DNA from: Pseudomonas typographi
Lineage (GTDB): Bacteria > Pseudomonadota > Gammaproteobacteria > Pseudomonadales > Pseudomonadaceae
Length of the DNA: 58,913 nucleotides
Direction of reading: 5' to 3'
Assembly: GCF_014694385.1 (NCBI RefSeq)
Contig: NZ_JAAOCA010000037.1
Location: 1-58,913, forward strand
Shown: piece by piece, positions 16,839 to 24,935 of the stretch
Numbering within the stretch: the first letter of the stretch is position 1
How the letters are laid out: each line of letters opens with the position of its first letter
Notes under the pieces: generated by a model
The model's database searches: none
What the model was told of the DNA's origin: nothing
The model's input: the letters and a program-made list of their open reading frames with translations, nothing else
Position numbers and translations under genes: made by a program

Positions 16839-17465
16839 ATGCGAACCGCTATCATCGCCGATGATCACCCGTTCATTCGCGCGATCATCAGGCACGCGCT
16901 TCAGGAGGCGGCTATCGATGTTGTCTACGAAGCCAGCGATGGCCTCGACACCTTGCAAGGGCTGCGTGAGCAACACGCGGACTTGCTGATATTGGACCTC
17001 GATATGCCACGCTTGGGCGGCCTGGACGTGATGGACCGGCTAATGACAGCGCCCCAGCGGCCAAAGGTGCTGGTGCTCAGCGGCCACCCAGCCGAGCATT
17101 ACGCCGCGCGCTGCATGCGGGCCGGCGCCGCCGGTTACCTGTGCAAGCGCCACGGTATGGCGCAGTTGGTCCAGGCGCTGGGCGCGCTGCAAGCGGGGTT
17201 CATTTACTTCCCACAAGAGATCAACCTGGGGATGCCGCCCCGGCGTGAAATGGCCGAGCAGGCGGAGGTGGTGGCAGAGCTCTCGCCTCGGGAGATGCAA
17301 GTACTGCATTACCTGGGGCTAGGCATGAGCAACGCGGCTATCGGCGAACAATTGGGTATCAGCAATAAAACGGTCAGCTCCCACAAGCGGCGTTTGTTGG
17401 AAAAATTCAATGTGCATTCGGTCATTGACCTGGCGGTGATCGTCGAGCGCCACGGGCTCGCTTAG
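16839..17465 (+). CDS. NarL/FixJ-family response regulator, probable fimbrial regulator
   Basis: A 208-residue two-component regulator. The receiver domain has the acidic pair in IIADDHPFIR, the phospho-acceptor Asp in LLILDLDMPRLGG and the Lys in YLCKRHG. The C-terminal LuxR-type HTH is ELSPREMQVLHYLGLGMSN with IGEQLGISNKTVSSHKRRLL. The start at 16839 has AAGGAG nine bases upstream. It lies 69 bp after the second chaperone with no histidine kinase beside it, like FimZ-type regulators of fimbriae. Control of the adjacent operon is likely but not shown. Confidence 0.9.
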   Translation: MRTAIIADDHPFIRAIIRHALQEAAIDVVYEASDGLDTLQGLREQHADLLILDLDMPRLGGLDVMDRLMTAPQRPKVLVLSGHPAEHYAARCMRAGAAGYLCKRHGMAQLVQALGALQAGFIYFPQEINLGMPPRREMAEQAEVVAELSPREMQVLHYLGLGMSNAAIGEQLGISNKTVSSHKRRLLEKFNVHSVIDLAVIVERHGLA

Positions 17466-17616
17466 CCCGGTTATTCACAATCGCGATAACAATAGGCCCG
17501 CCGGCAAGCCATACGGTAAAACCGGCGCGGATGCTGGCCAGGTGCCCAAAAGCCGGGGCGCTGCCATAACTGTTATCACACGCCTGCCCACAGCTTTACC
17601 CACAGCTTGTGCACAG

Positions 17617-18812
17617 TTACCGCTCGGCGAGTAGCAGCACATTGCGCGGCGTCAATGTGGCGGCACAAAAAGTGCCCATGCGCACGCGAAAGCCGGCTTG
17701 CTGTAAGTAAAGCGCACGGTCCAGCGCCAGCCACAGCTCCAATGGCCGGCGGAACAGGTTGCGCAACAGCTCGAGGTTGCGTACCTGGGCCAAGCGTTGC
17801 CAACCCTGCTGTTCCAAGCGGGGCCAGTCCGCTTCGGCAGGCGCTTGCAGGCCTTTGAGCGCGGCCATACTCATGCACCACTGGCGCATGCTCAAGGCTT
17901 GCCAGCTCGCGGGTAATGAAGGCGTAGGTAAGTAACTGTCTTCGCCGCGCAACTGCCGCTGCCAAAGGTCGAAACCCAAGCGCCGGGCCATGGACGTATC
18001 CCGCTGCCGGCATACCCGCCGCCCGGCGGTCACGGCTTCGCTGGCGACCAGGGCCAGATCGTGGCGCGCCAGCAGCAGCGTGCTGCGCTGGGCTCGCGTA
18101 GATAGCGCTTGGTAAGTGTCGGCCTGGGTGCGGTTGTAGCAACACGGTGCAATCGCCAATTGCCGGCAGCCGGCCTCGGTGGCCACGGCCATCAGCCGCA
18201 CGTGCAGGTCGCCGCAGGCATGTAGCGCCACGGGGGTGTCACCTTCGGCCAACTGGCCCACCGCACTGGCGGCCATCACGTCTTGCTGGCGGTGGGCTAC
18301 CGGCCGTTGCTGGCGCAGGCTTAGCGCTTGCCCGGCGGCGACCAAGGCCGGGGCAAGTTCCAGGCAAGTCGCCCGTTGCTCACCCTGCACCAAGCGGCGC
18401 GCCAAATGGCCTTTGCCGGCGCACCAATCCAGCCAGTGGCGCGCGTTGTGCTGAAGGCCAAATGGCCGGCGAAGGCTTCGATTTGCTGCCATTTGCGCCC
18501 CGGTACGTCGACCGCGGCATGGCTGCCGGCCGGGTGCAGCGCGGTGCGCGGCAGCTCGGCCAGCTCGCATAATTGCTGTGCACGTGCCGCCAGTGCCGGG
18601 TAGGGGGCCGGTGCCGGCAACGCGTAGGGCCTCGGCTGGTCGGCTTCGGCTTGCTCCAGGCTGCGCCCGCGCAACCAACTTGCCAGTTCCGGCAACTGTG
18701 CCTCCCATGGGCAACTCAGCGCCATGAATGGCCGGGGGCGCCACAGCGGCTGGTGCTCGAGCAAAAACGCATCGAGCGCTTCGAAATGCGCCTGCAACGA
18801 GCGTTGCGCCAT
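17617..18812 (-). pseudogene. SAM-dependent methyltransferase, frameshifted
   Basis: The N-terminal half is read from ATG 18812 (MAQRSLQAHFEALDAFLLEH to RKWQQIEAFAGHLAF). The C-terminal half is in another frame (ARHWLDWCAGKGHLARRL, LHACGDLHV, IAPCCYNRT, ending LTPRNVLLLAER). Total length from start to stop is 1196 bases, not a multiple of three, which fits one missing base. The shift lies at about 18435-18465. The second half carries the SAM-binding motif DWCAGKGHL. Both halves look otherwise intact, so a recent mutation or a sequence error is likely. The ATG overlaps the stop of the upstream binding-protein gene as TGATG. Confidence 0.8.
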
Positions 18813-19555
18813 CAGCGGATACTGAACGGGAAATACTTATCGTTGATGCGCTTGAACGTACCGTCGGCCAGCGCGTCCTTCAGCGCCAGGTTGAGCCGGG
18901 CGCGAAGTGGGTCGTTCAAGCGCACGGCGATGCCGATCTGGTCGCTGTTTTCCACCGGCTCGCTCTTAAGCTCGAAGTGCTTGCCGGTGTCGGTGCGTAG
19001 CCATTCGTACGCCGCATACTTGTCGGTCAGTGCGGCGTCGATTTGCCCGGCGGCGAGGGCGTTGTAAAGGGCATCTTGGTCTTCGAACAGCTGTGTATCG
19101 GCCACTTGGCTGGCGTTGGCTTGCAGCCATTCGGCCGCCCGTGTTTCGTGCTGGGCGCCCACCTTTTTGCCCATCAGGCTTGCGGGGTCGTTGCTGACTT
19201 CAACCTCGGGGGCGGCCAGAAATTGCAGCTTAGTCACGTAATAGGGGTCGGTGAAGTCGACGAGTTGCTTACGCTCGGGGGTAATCGACATCGACGACAT
19301 CACGAAGTCGAAGCGGTTGTCGATCAAGGCCGGGATCAACTGCTCCGTTGGTACGGTCACGATCTCGCACTCCACCTTCATCTTGGCGCACAGCGCCATG
19401 CCCAGGTCGGCATCGAAGCCCACGACTTGGCCGCTGTCATCGGTGCTATTAAACGGCGGGCGGTTGCCTTCCATGCCCATGCGCAGTGTTTCAGCCGCGT
19501 GGGCCGTGCCGATGGCCATTAGGGTGGCAAGCAGCCAAGGGCGAAATCTTCGCAT
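18812..19555 (-). CDS. Amino-acid ABC transporter substrate-binding protein
   Basis: A 247-residue periplasmic protein of the HisJ/ArgT type (solute-binding family 3). A signal peptide (MRRFRPWLLATLMAIGTAHA) precedes the mature start AETLRMGMEGNRPPF. Family motifs include VGFDADLGMALCAKM, MSSMSITPERKQLVDFTDPY and DQIGIAVRLNDPLRARLN. I chose ATG 19555 since GGAG sits nine bases upstream; in-frame ATGs at 19561 and 19570 are possible. No permease or ATPase genes are adjacent, so it is an orphan binding protein. The exact amino acid is not certain. Confidence 0.88.
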   Translation of the reverse strand: MRRFRPWLLATLMAIGTAHAAETLRMGMEGNRPPFNSTDDSGQVVGFDADLGMALCAKMKVECEIVTVPTEQLIPALIDNRFDFVMSSMSITPERKQLVDFTDPYYVTKLQFLAAPEVEVSNDPASLMGKKVGAQHETRAAEWLQANASQVADTQLFEDQDALYNALAAGQIDAALTDKYAAYEWLRTDTGKHFELKSEPVENSDQIGIAVRLNDPLRARLNLALKDALADGTFKRINDKYFPFSIR

Positions 19556-19984
19556 TTCCATACGCTCCATGAAAAATAAATGCCTATTGCAAGCTTCGAC
19601 AGCGTTTAGCGCAAAAACATCACGCGCGGCAATGGGCTGGCAGGCAAAAACGTGTTGCATCGGTAGGTTTGCATGGGTGTGTGGCCGTTAGCATGGGTTG
19701 CGCTGGATGGTTGCACCATTTTTGTTCCAAGGTGTTACCTTTGCCTCAAATGAGTGCGATGATGCGCCCGCTTGTGGGAATTTTCGTAAAGCCAGGCGTG
19801 GCAGGGGTGCCGAACCCCGTTGCGCGATGCTGCGGGGTAGGCGTCTACCAGGCGGCTTGGCGCGACGAGTCAACGTTCTGGCGTGGTTCTTGCGTAAATT
19901 ATTAGCAACGGTGGCGTTGTTTAATTTTTACGAGCATACGACGATGCCGCCGGATGTTCGCTTTCTCCTGCTGAAGGTAAACCT
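19556..19984. other. Intergenic region before the permease gene
   Basis: These 429 bases separate the divergent binding-protein and permease genes and must hold both promoters. The 200 bases nearest the permease are AT-richer than the surroundings. I see no gene, clear operator or RNA structure. Confidence 0.5.
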
Positions 19985-21379
19985 ATGGGCAACACACAAA
20001 ACAATGGCTTGGCACAGGGGCTCAAGCAGCGCCATGTGACCATGCTGTCCATCGCCGGGGTTATCGGCGCGGGCCTGTTCATCGGTTCCGGTAAGGCCAT
20101 CGCGGCTGCCGGCCCCGCGGTTTTGCTGGCGTATGCCGCTGCCGGTACATTGGTGGTTCTGGTAATGCGCATGCTCGGCGAAATGGCCGTGGCGCACCCC
20201 GACACCGGTTCGTTCTCCACCTATGCCGACCGCGCCATCGGCCGCTGGGCCGGCTTCACCATCGGCTGGCTGTACTGGTGGTTCTGGGTGTTGGTGATAC
20301 CGCTGGAAGCCAACGCCGCCGCTGGCATCCTGCACTCCTGGTTCCCGGCCATCGACATCTGGGCTTACACCTTGGTGATCACCTTGGCCCTGACGGTGAC
20401 CAACCTGTTCAGCGTTAAGAATTACGGAGAGTTCGAGTTCTGGTTTGCCCTGCTCAAGGTGTTGGCGATTATCGCCTTCATCGTGGTGGGCTTGGTCGCC
20501 TTGTTCGGCTGGTTCCCTGGCAGCCAAGTCTCCGGTATCAGCCACCTCACCGACACCCAGGGCTTCATGCCCAATGGCCTGGGCGCCGTGGTCGCAGCCA
20601 TGCTCACCACCATGTTCTCGTTCATGGGCACCGAAATCGTGACCATTGCCGCGGCCGAATCGAATGAGCCGGGCAAGCAAATTTCCAAGGCTACCAACTC
20701 GGTGATCGGGCGCATCTTCCTGTTCTACCTGGTTTCGATCTTCCTGGTGGTGGCCCTGGTGCCGTGGAACGATCCGAACCTGCCACAGATTGGTTCCTAC
20801 CAGGCGGTGCTCGACCTGATCGGCATTCCCCATGCCAAGCTGATCGTCGACATCGTAGTGTTGGTGGCCGTGACCAGTTGCTTGAACTCAGCGCTGTATA
20901 CCTCATCGCGCATGTTGTTCTCACTGAGCAAGCGCGGCGATGCGCCTGCCGTAGCCCGGCGCACGTCCAGCGCCGGTACCCCCTACGTGGCTGTGCTGCT
21001 GTCTACCGCCGCGGCGTTTTTGGCGGTGTTCGCCAACTACGTAGCGCCGGCGGCGGTGTTCGACTTCTTGCTGGCCAGCTCGGGCGCCATTGCCTTGCTG
21101 GTGTACTTGGTCATCGCCTTCTCGCAACTGCGCATGCGCCGCGCCGCAGAGGCCAAGGGCGAGAGGCTGGAATTCAAGATGTGGCTGTTCCCAGGCCTGA
21201 CCTATGCGGTGATCGTTTTCATCATTGCCGTACTGTCGGTGATGGCGCTGCGTGAAGACCACCGCTCCGAGATCATCGCCACCGGTGTGCTCACCGTGGT
21301 TGTGGTGATCGCCGGCTTGATCGTAGATCGCCGCCGCACCGCTGCGGGCCTGGCGCAAAGCCGCGTGGCCAAGGCTTAG
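19985..21379 (+). CDS. gabP: Amino-acid permease, GabP-like (APC superfamily)
   Basis: A 464-residue inner-membrane transporter with about 12 membrane helices. Family motifs include KQRHVTMLSIAGVIGAGLFI at the N-terminus, EMAVAHPDTGSFSTYADRAI in helix 3 and SFMGTEIVTIAAAESNEPGK in the centre. These match the GABA permease group of the amino acid transporter family; substrate may be GABA or a related amino acid. AAGGTAAACCT precedes the ATG. A terminator follows 48 bases after the stop, so it is a single-gene unit. Confidence 0.82.
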   Translation: MGNTQNNGLAQGLKQRHVTMLSIAGVIGAGLFIGSGKAIAAAGPAVLLAYAAAGTLVVLVMRMLGEMAVAHPDTGSFSTYADRAIGRWAGFTIGWLYWWFWVLVIPLEANAAAGILHSWFPAIDIWAYTLVITLALTVTNLFSVKNYGEFEFWFALLKVLAIIAFIVVGLVALFGWFPGSQVSGISHLTDTQGFMPNGLGAVVAAMLTTMFSFMGTEIVTIAAAESNEPGKQISKATNSVIGRIFLFYLVSIFLVVALVPWNDPNLPQIGSYQAVLDLIGIPHAKLIVDIVVLVAVTSCLNSALYTSSRMLFSLSKRGDAPAVARRTSSAGTPYVAVLLSTAAAFLAVFANYVAPAAVFDFLLASSGAIALLVYLVIAFSQLRMRRAAEAKGERLEFKMWLFPGLTYAVIVFIIAVLSVMALREDHRSEIIATGVLTVVVVIAGLIVDRRRTAAGLAQSRVAKA

Positions 21380-21427
21380 CACTGACTGATTGTTGCGAAG
21401 CCTTGAATTGTTGCGAAGCCTTAAAAA

Positions 21428-21457
21428 GGCCGCCACCCGTGAGGGTAGCGGCCTTCT
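21428..21457 (+). terminator. Rho-independent terminator after the permease gene
   Basis: GGCCGCCACCC and GGGTAGCGGCC form an 11-bp stem with one mismatch and a four-base loop, then TTCTTT. Preceding A residues let it also serve the minus-strand gene ending at 21461. Just before it, a 16-base sequence (ATTGTTGCGAAGCCTT) occurs twice in tandem at 21389 and 21407. Confidence 0.85.
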
Positions 21458-21460
21458 TTA

Positions 21461-21772
21461 TCACCAGCCCCGTTGCCAATGCCCCTGGGGCGGCCCTGGC
21501 TGGTAATACATCTGGCGCGGCGGCGGTGGCGGTGCGTAGTACACCGGCCGTGGGGCATAGTAGGCCTGCTGCTGTGGGCCATAGTAGCGTTGCTCATGGT
21601 GGCGGTGGTGCCCGCCGCCGTCGATGGAGCTGGCGATGATTGCCCCCACTGCGGCGCCGGCCAGGGCCGGGACGATCACGTCGCTGGGCTCGGCCGAAGC
21701 GCTGGTAGACGCCACCCCGGCGCCAATGAGGCAGGCCGACAGCAGCACGATCTTGGTCATTTTCGAAAACAT
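21461..21772 (-). CDS. Small secreted His/Tyr/Pro-rich protein with glycine zipper
   Basis: A 103-residue protein starting at ATG 21772, with GAGGAG upstream. A signal peptide (MTKIVLLSACLIGAGVASTS) is followed by a short glycine-zipper segment (PALAGAAVGAIIASSIDGG) and a tail rich in Tyr, Pro, Gln and His. Such proteins are usually periplasmic or outer-membrane associated, and their role is unknown. The upstream part of the longer open frame is not supported. Confidence 0.75.
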   Translation of the reverse strand: MFSKMTKIVLLSACLIGAGVASTSASAEPSDVIVPALAGAAVGAIIASSIDGGGHHRHHEQRYYGPQQQAYYAPRPVYYAPPPPPRQMYYQPGPPQGHWQRGW

Positions 21773-21929
21773 GGCGTTCTCCTCGGGCGAGTTAACCGTT
21801 CGCCGTAGGTGTATGAAAACCCGAATGGGTGTAAAGCGCCGTCTAGAAAACGTAAAGGTTAGGTAAGCGGCGATTGTGCTCAGCAAGCCAGAGGGGGAGC
21901 ATAGGGGCACCTTATTCGGGAGATACAGC

Positions 21930-22328
21930 ATGAAAGGCAGCTGCCTTTGCGGCGCCCTGCGTTATGAAGTCGAGGTGCTCGGGACTGCGATCGTGCATTG
22001 CCATTGCCGCACCTGCCGTAAAGCGCATGGGGCGGCGTTCTCGAGCAATGCACAGGTGGCGCGGGAGGCATTTCGCTGGCTGGGCGGCCAGCAGGCGCTG
22101 GCGTGCTTCGAGCCCGCGCCGGGTGTGCGGCGCTACTTTTGCCGGCAGTGTGGCTCGCCGCTGTTGGCCGAGCGCGAAGGGGAGGCGCAGTTGCTGCTCA
22201 AGGTGGCGAGCCTGGACGATGATCCGGGCGTGCTGCCCTACGCGCACATCTGGACCGACCACGACGTGCCCTGGTTAGAGTCGTGTGGCGGCCAAATGTA
22301 CCATCAAGGGCTGCCGCCCGAGGCCTGA
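21930..22328 (+). CDS. GFA-family zinc-binding protein
   Basis: A 132-residue protein of the glutathione-dependent formaldehyde-activating (GFA) family. It starts MKGSCLCGALRYEVE and carries the family cysteine pairs: CLCG, CHCRTCRKAHG and FCRQCGSPL, which bind zinc. The ATG at 21930 has GGGAGA ten bases upstream. Family members are poorly characterised and few use formaldehyde. It ends one base before the convergent DUF3828-like gene. Confidence 0.88.
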   Translation: MKGSCLCGALRYEVEVLGTAIVHCHCRTCRKAHGAAFSSNAQVAREAFRWLGGQQALACFEPAPGVRRYFCRQCGSPLLAEREGEAQLLLKVASLDDDPGVLPYAHIWTDHDVPWLESCGGQMYHQGLPPEA

Positions 22329-22775
22329 TCAGTCAGGGGTAAGGCCGGTTTTCACGCCGTCGACCTTGACGATCCGCCAACCGTCCTTGACCTTGTTCAG
22401 TGTCACGTTCAGTGCAACGCTGTTGTCTTGCGTGGTGCCTAGCACCACGTCTTCGATGGCGCTGGTGCCCTTGGCGGTGCGTTCGGTCACGTTGATGTGG
22501 GTCAGCCAGCTATCGTCGTAGTCCTGGGATTTAATGAAGTAGTCTTCCTCCAGCCCTTCGTCGCTAGCCATTTGCTTGCGCAGGCCGTCGAGCAAGCTGT
22601 CGGCCACATAGGCCTTCATTTGCTGAAGGTCATCGTTCAGCGGCACTTTGTCCTGGCTAAAGCTTTGCAGGTACCAGGTGTAGAAGGCCTCGGTGGTTTG
22701 CTTGGCCGTGGTATCGGCCAACGCCAGGGCCGGCGGCAATAGGGTCAGGGTGAGCGCAGCGAGCAGCCGTTTCAT
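22329..22775 (-). CDS. Periplasmic DUF3828-like protein
   Basis: A 148-residue protein with signal peptide (MKRLLAALTLTLLPPALALA). The mature domain (AFYTWYLQSFSQDKVPLNDD, SLLDGLRKQMASDEGLEEDYF, DGWRIVKVDGV) resembles DUF3828/lumazine-like periplasmic proteins such as those found near immunity or envelope genes. Function is unknown. Its stop is adjacent to that of the convergent GFA gene. Confidence 0.75.
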   Translation of the reverse strand: MKRLLAALTLTLLPPALALADTTAKQTTEAFYTWYLQSFSQDKVPLNDDLQQMKAYVADSLLDGLRKQMASDEGLEEDYFIKSQDYDDSWLTHINVTERTAKGTSAIEDVVLGTTQDNSVALNVTLNKVKDGWRIVKVDGVKTGLTPD

Positions 22776-22822
22776 CGGGCTTCCTTAATCAGGTGGCGGC
22801 AAACCCCCTGATTCTCCGATGA

Positions 22823-23278
22823 TTAATGCCCTGCGGCAATCGCTTCGGAAGCGGCCACGTAGTCTTGCAGGAAGGTTTCGCTTTCTACCCAGGCCACGGC
22901 TGCGTCTTCGTCGGCGTCGTCACGCCACTGTTTGTAGCCCACCAGGCAGCCGAAGATGAAATCGGTAAGGTCTTGTTCGCCCCACAGCTGCACCAGTCGC
23001 GTCATGGGGTCGCTCTGCAAAAAGGCCTCGCACATCGCCTGCTGGCTGTTCTTGTGCGCCTCGGCCATGGCGCCGAACAGTTCGAGCAGCTCACCGCTGT
23101 CTTCCATGGCCGCCAGCAACAGGTCTGGCGTTACCTGGCCCGCTTCGTTCATGGGGTTGTCCGAGGGCACCGAGGCGAAAGGGTCTTGGCGCTCGCCGCC
23201 ATTGCGGGCGATGCGCTTTTCTTTAGCTTTGGTGGTAGCGCGGCGTTTTTGTTTCAGCTGTTTGCGAGGGGAGGGCAT
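22823..23278 (-). CDS. Conserved hypothetical protein with basic N-terminus
   Basis: A 151-residue soluble protein. The first 28 residues are strongly basic (PRKQLKQKRRATTKAKEKR), followed by an acidic helical domain containing LFGAMAEAHKNSQQAMCEAF and FIFGCLVGYKQWRDDADEDA. The charge split may suggest nucleic-acid or ribosome contact. I do not recognise a named family. GAGGGGAGG precedes the ATG and the gene stands 48 bases upstream of the DUF3828-like gene, perhaps co-transcribed. Confidence 0.7.
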   Translation of the reverse strand: MPSPRKQLKQKRRATTKAKEKRIARNGGERQDPFASVPSDNPMNEAGQVTPDLLLAAMEDSGELLELFGAMAEAHKNSQQAMCEAFLQSDPMTRLVQLWGEQDLTDFIFGCLVGYKQWRDDADEDAAVAWVESETFLQDYVAASEAIAAGH

Positions 23279-23394
23279 GGGGATGGCCTTTGAAAAATGC
23301 GCGGAGGGGGTAGGTAACGGTTGCCCTGATAGTGGCCAACTACACCATTACTATTAATTCGGCGCCGCGAACAGGATACGAAAACACAGATAAA

Positions 23395-23428
23395 AAAACC
23401 CCCGGAATCTTTCAATACCGGGGGTTTT
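23395..23428 (-). terminator. Rho-independent terminator of tRNA-Phe
   Basis: AAAACCCCCGG and CCGGGGGTTTT form an 11-bp perfect stem around a 12-base loop, with further A/T on each side. It starts ten bases past the tRNA 3' end. Confidence 0.88.
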
Positions 23429-23437
23429 AAAAATCAG

Positions 23438-23513
23438 TGGTGCCCAGGGACGGAATCGAACCGCCGACACGGGGATTTTCAATCCCCTGCTCTACCGACT
23501 GAGCTACCTGGGC
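23438..23513 (-). tRNA. tRNA-Phe (anticodon GAA)
   Basis: A 76-base cloverleaf with encoded CCA. Acceptor GCCCAGG pairs with CCTGGGC, the D-arm is AGCTCAGTCGGTAGAGC, the anticodon arm GGGGATTGAAAATCCCC carries GAA, and the T-arm has GGTTCGATTCC. Confidence 0.97.
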
Positions 23514-23601
23514 AACGGGGCGCATTAAACGGGGTTTTGCGCGGCGCGTCAAGCGCGTTTTGAAAAAATTTCAATTAAACCCGCCGCTTACGCCCGGCCA
23601 G

Positions 23602-23874
23602 TCACTCCGAGGGTGGTACGTAGCCTTCGGCCTGGGCGTAGTCCTCGCCGGAGAGAAATTTGTCCATTTCTTGTTGGATGAACTTGCGGTCTTCGGCGTT
23701 CATCATGTTCAAGCGGCGCTCGTTGATCAGCAGGGTCTGGTGCTTTTGCCAGGCGGCCCAGGCTTTTTGCGACACGTGGTTGAAGATGTCTTCGCCCTTA
23801 GGGCCAGGGTAGGGCGGGCGCTCGAGCGCTGGCAGTTGTTCTTTGTATTTACGGCACATCACAGTGCGGGTCAT
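23602..23874 (-). CDS. yggX: Fe(2+)-trafficking / oxidative damage protection protein YggX
   Basis: A 90-residue protein matching YggX over its full length: MTRTVMCRKYKEQLPALE with the single conserved Cys, then PPYPGPKGEDIFNHVSQKAW, LLINERRLNMMNAEDRKFI and EMDKFLSGED. It protects iron-sulphur proteins from oxidants and is thought to handle labile iron. Its ATG overlaps the mutY stop (ATGA), so the two are co-expressed, as in other gammaproteobacteria. Confidence 0.96.
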   Translation of the reverse strand: MTRTVMCRKYKEQLPALERPPYPGPKGEDIFNHVSQKAWAAWQKHQTLLINERRLNMMNAEDRKFIQQEMDKFLSGEDYAQAEGYVPPSE

Positions 23875-24935
23875 TGCGGGTCTCCATTCAAAGCGTCGGC
23901 GGCGTGCTTGAGCAGCTTCTTGACCGGGGCGGCCAGGCCCAGGCGCGGCGGGGTGGCGAGGTTATACCAGAGCCAGTCGGCCTCGGCCATGTGGGCGCTG
24001 GGGGCTTGTACCCGCACCAGCCAGGGCTCGATAGCCAATTGGAAGTGGCTGAAGGTGTGGGTAAGTTCGGGCATCTGCCGTGCGCCCACCTGCACCAGCG
24101 CGTGCTGTGCCACCAGGTGTTCGATGTCGCCGAGTGCGTCGAGCTCCGGCAGGCTCCACAGCCCGCCCCACAGGCCGCTGGAAGGGCGCCGGTAAAGCAA
24201 GATGGCGCCATTTTCGTTGGCTAACAGTGGCATCAGCGTGCGCCGCTGCGGGATCGCCTTGCGCGGCTTGGGTTCGGGGAAGCGGGTTTGTTCGCCCAGC
24301 AAGTTGGCGCGGCAGCCCTTTTGCACGGGGCACAGCAGGCAGGTGGGTTTGCTGCGGGTGCACAGGGTGGCGCCCAGGTCCATCATCGCTTGGGTGTAGT
24401 GGTTGGCTCGCTGGTGCGGCAAAAAACGTTCGGCAGTGGCCCACAGTGCCTTGGCTACCGCCGGCTCGCCCGGGTAGCCCGGCTGTGCGGTGAAGCGCGC
24501 CAGCACGCGCTTTACGTTGCCATCCAGAATGGGCGCGCGCAGGCCCATGCTGATACTGGCGATGGCGCCGGCCGTAGAACGGCCAATGCCCGGCAGCGCC
24601 TGGAGCTGGTCCAGGTCGCGGGGGAATTCGCCGCCGTGCTGCTGCATCACCTGCTGCGCGGCTTTCTGCAGGTTGCGGGCGCGGGTGTAGTAGCCCAGCC
24701 CCGTCCACAAGTGCAGCACTTCGTCTTCCGCTGCCGCGGCCAGCGCCGCCACCGTGGGTAAGGCCTCCATGAAGCGGTCGAAGTACCCCAGCACCGTACT
24801 GACCTGGGTTTGTTGCAGCATGATTTCCGACACCCATACGCGGTACGGGCTGATCTGCTGTTGCCAGGGCAGGTGGTGCCTGCCATGGCGGTCGTACCAC
24901 TCCAGCACGGCGCTGGAAAACTGCTCAGGGCTCAT
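23871..24935 (-). CDS. mutY: A/G-specific adenine DNA glycosylase MutY
   Basis: A 354-residue base-excision repair enzyme that removes A opposite 8-oxoguanine. Visible are the N-terminal WYDRHGRHHLPWQ, the helix-hairpin-helix LPGIGRSTAGAIASISMG with the nearby catalytic Asp (ILDGNVKRVL), the four-cysteine [4Fe-4S] loop (CTRSKPTCLLCPVQKGC), and a C-terminal NUDIX-like domain that reads the 8-oxoG (LLYRRPSSGLWGGLWSLPE). It overlaps asmA upstream and yggX downstream by four bases each, forming one operon. Confidence 0.97.
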   Translation of the reverse strand: MSPEQFSSAVLEWYDRHGRHHLPWQQQISPYRVWVSEIMLQQTQVSTVLGYFDRFMEALPTVAALAAAAEDEVLHLWTGLGYYTRARNLQKAAQQVMQQHGGEFPRDLDQLQALPGIGRSTAGAIASISMGLRAPILDGNVKRVLARFTAQPGYPGEPAVAKALWATAERFLPHQRANHYTQAMMDLGATLCTRSKPTCLLCPVQKGCRANLLGEQTRFPEPKPRKAIPQRRTLMPLLANENGAILLYRRPSSGLWGGLWSLPELDALGDIEHLVAQHALVQVGARQMPELTHTFSHFQLAIEPWLVRVQAPSAHMAEADWLWYNLATPPRLGLAAPVKKLLKHAADALNGDPQ

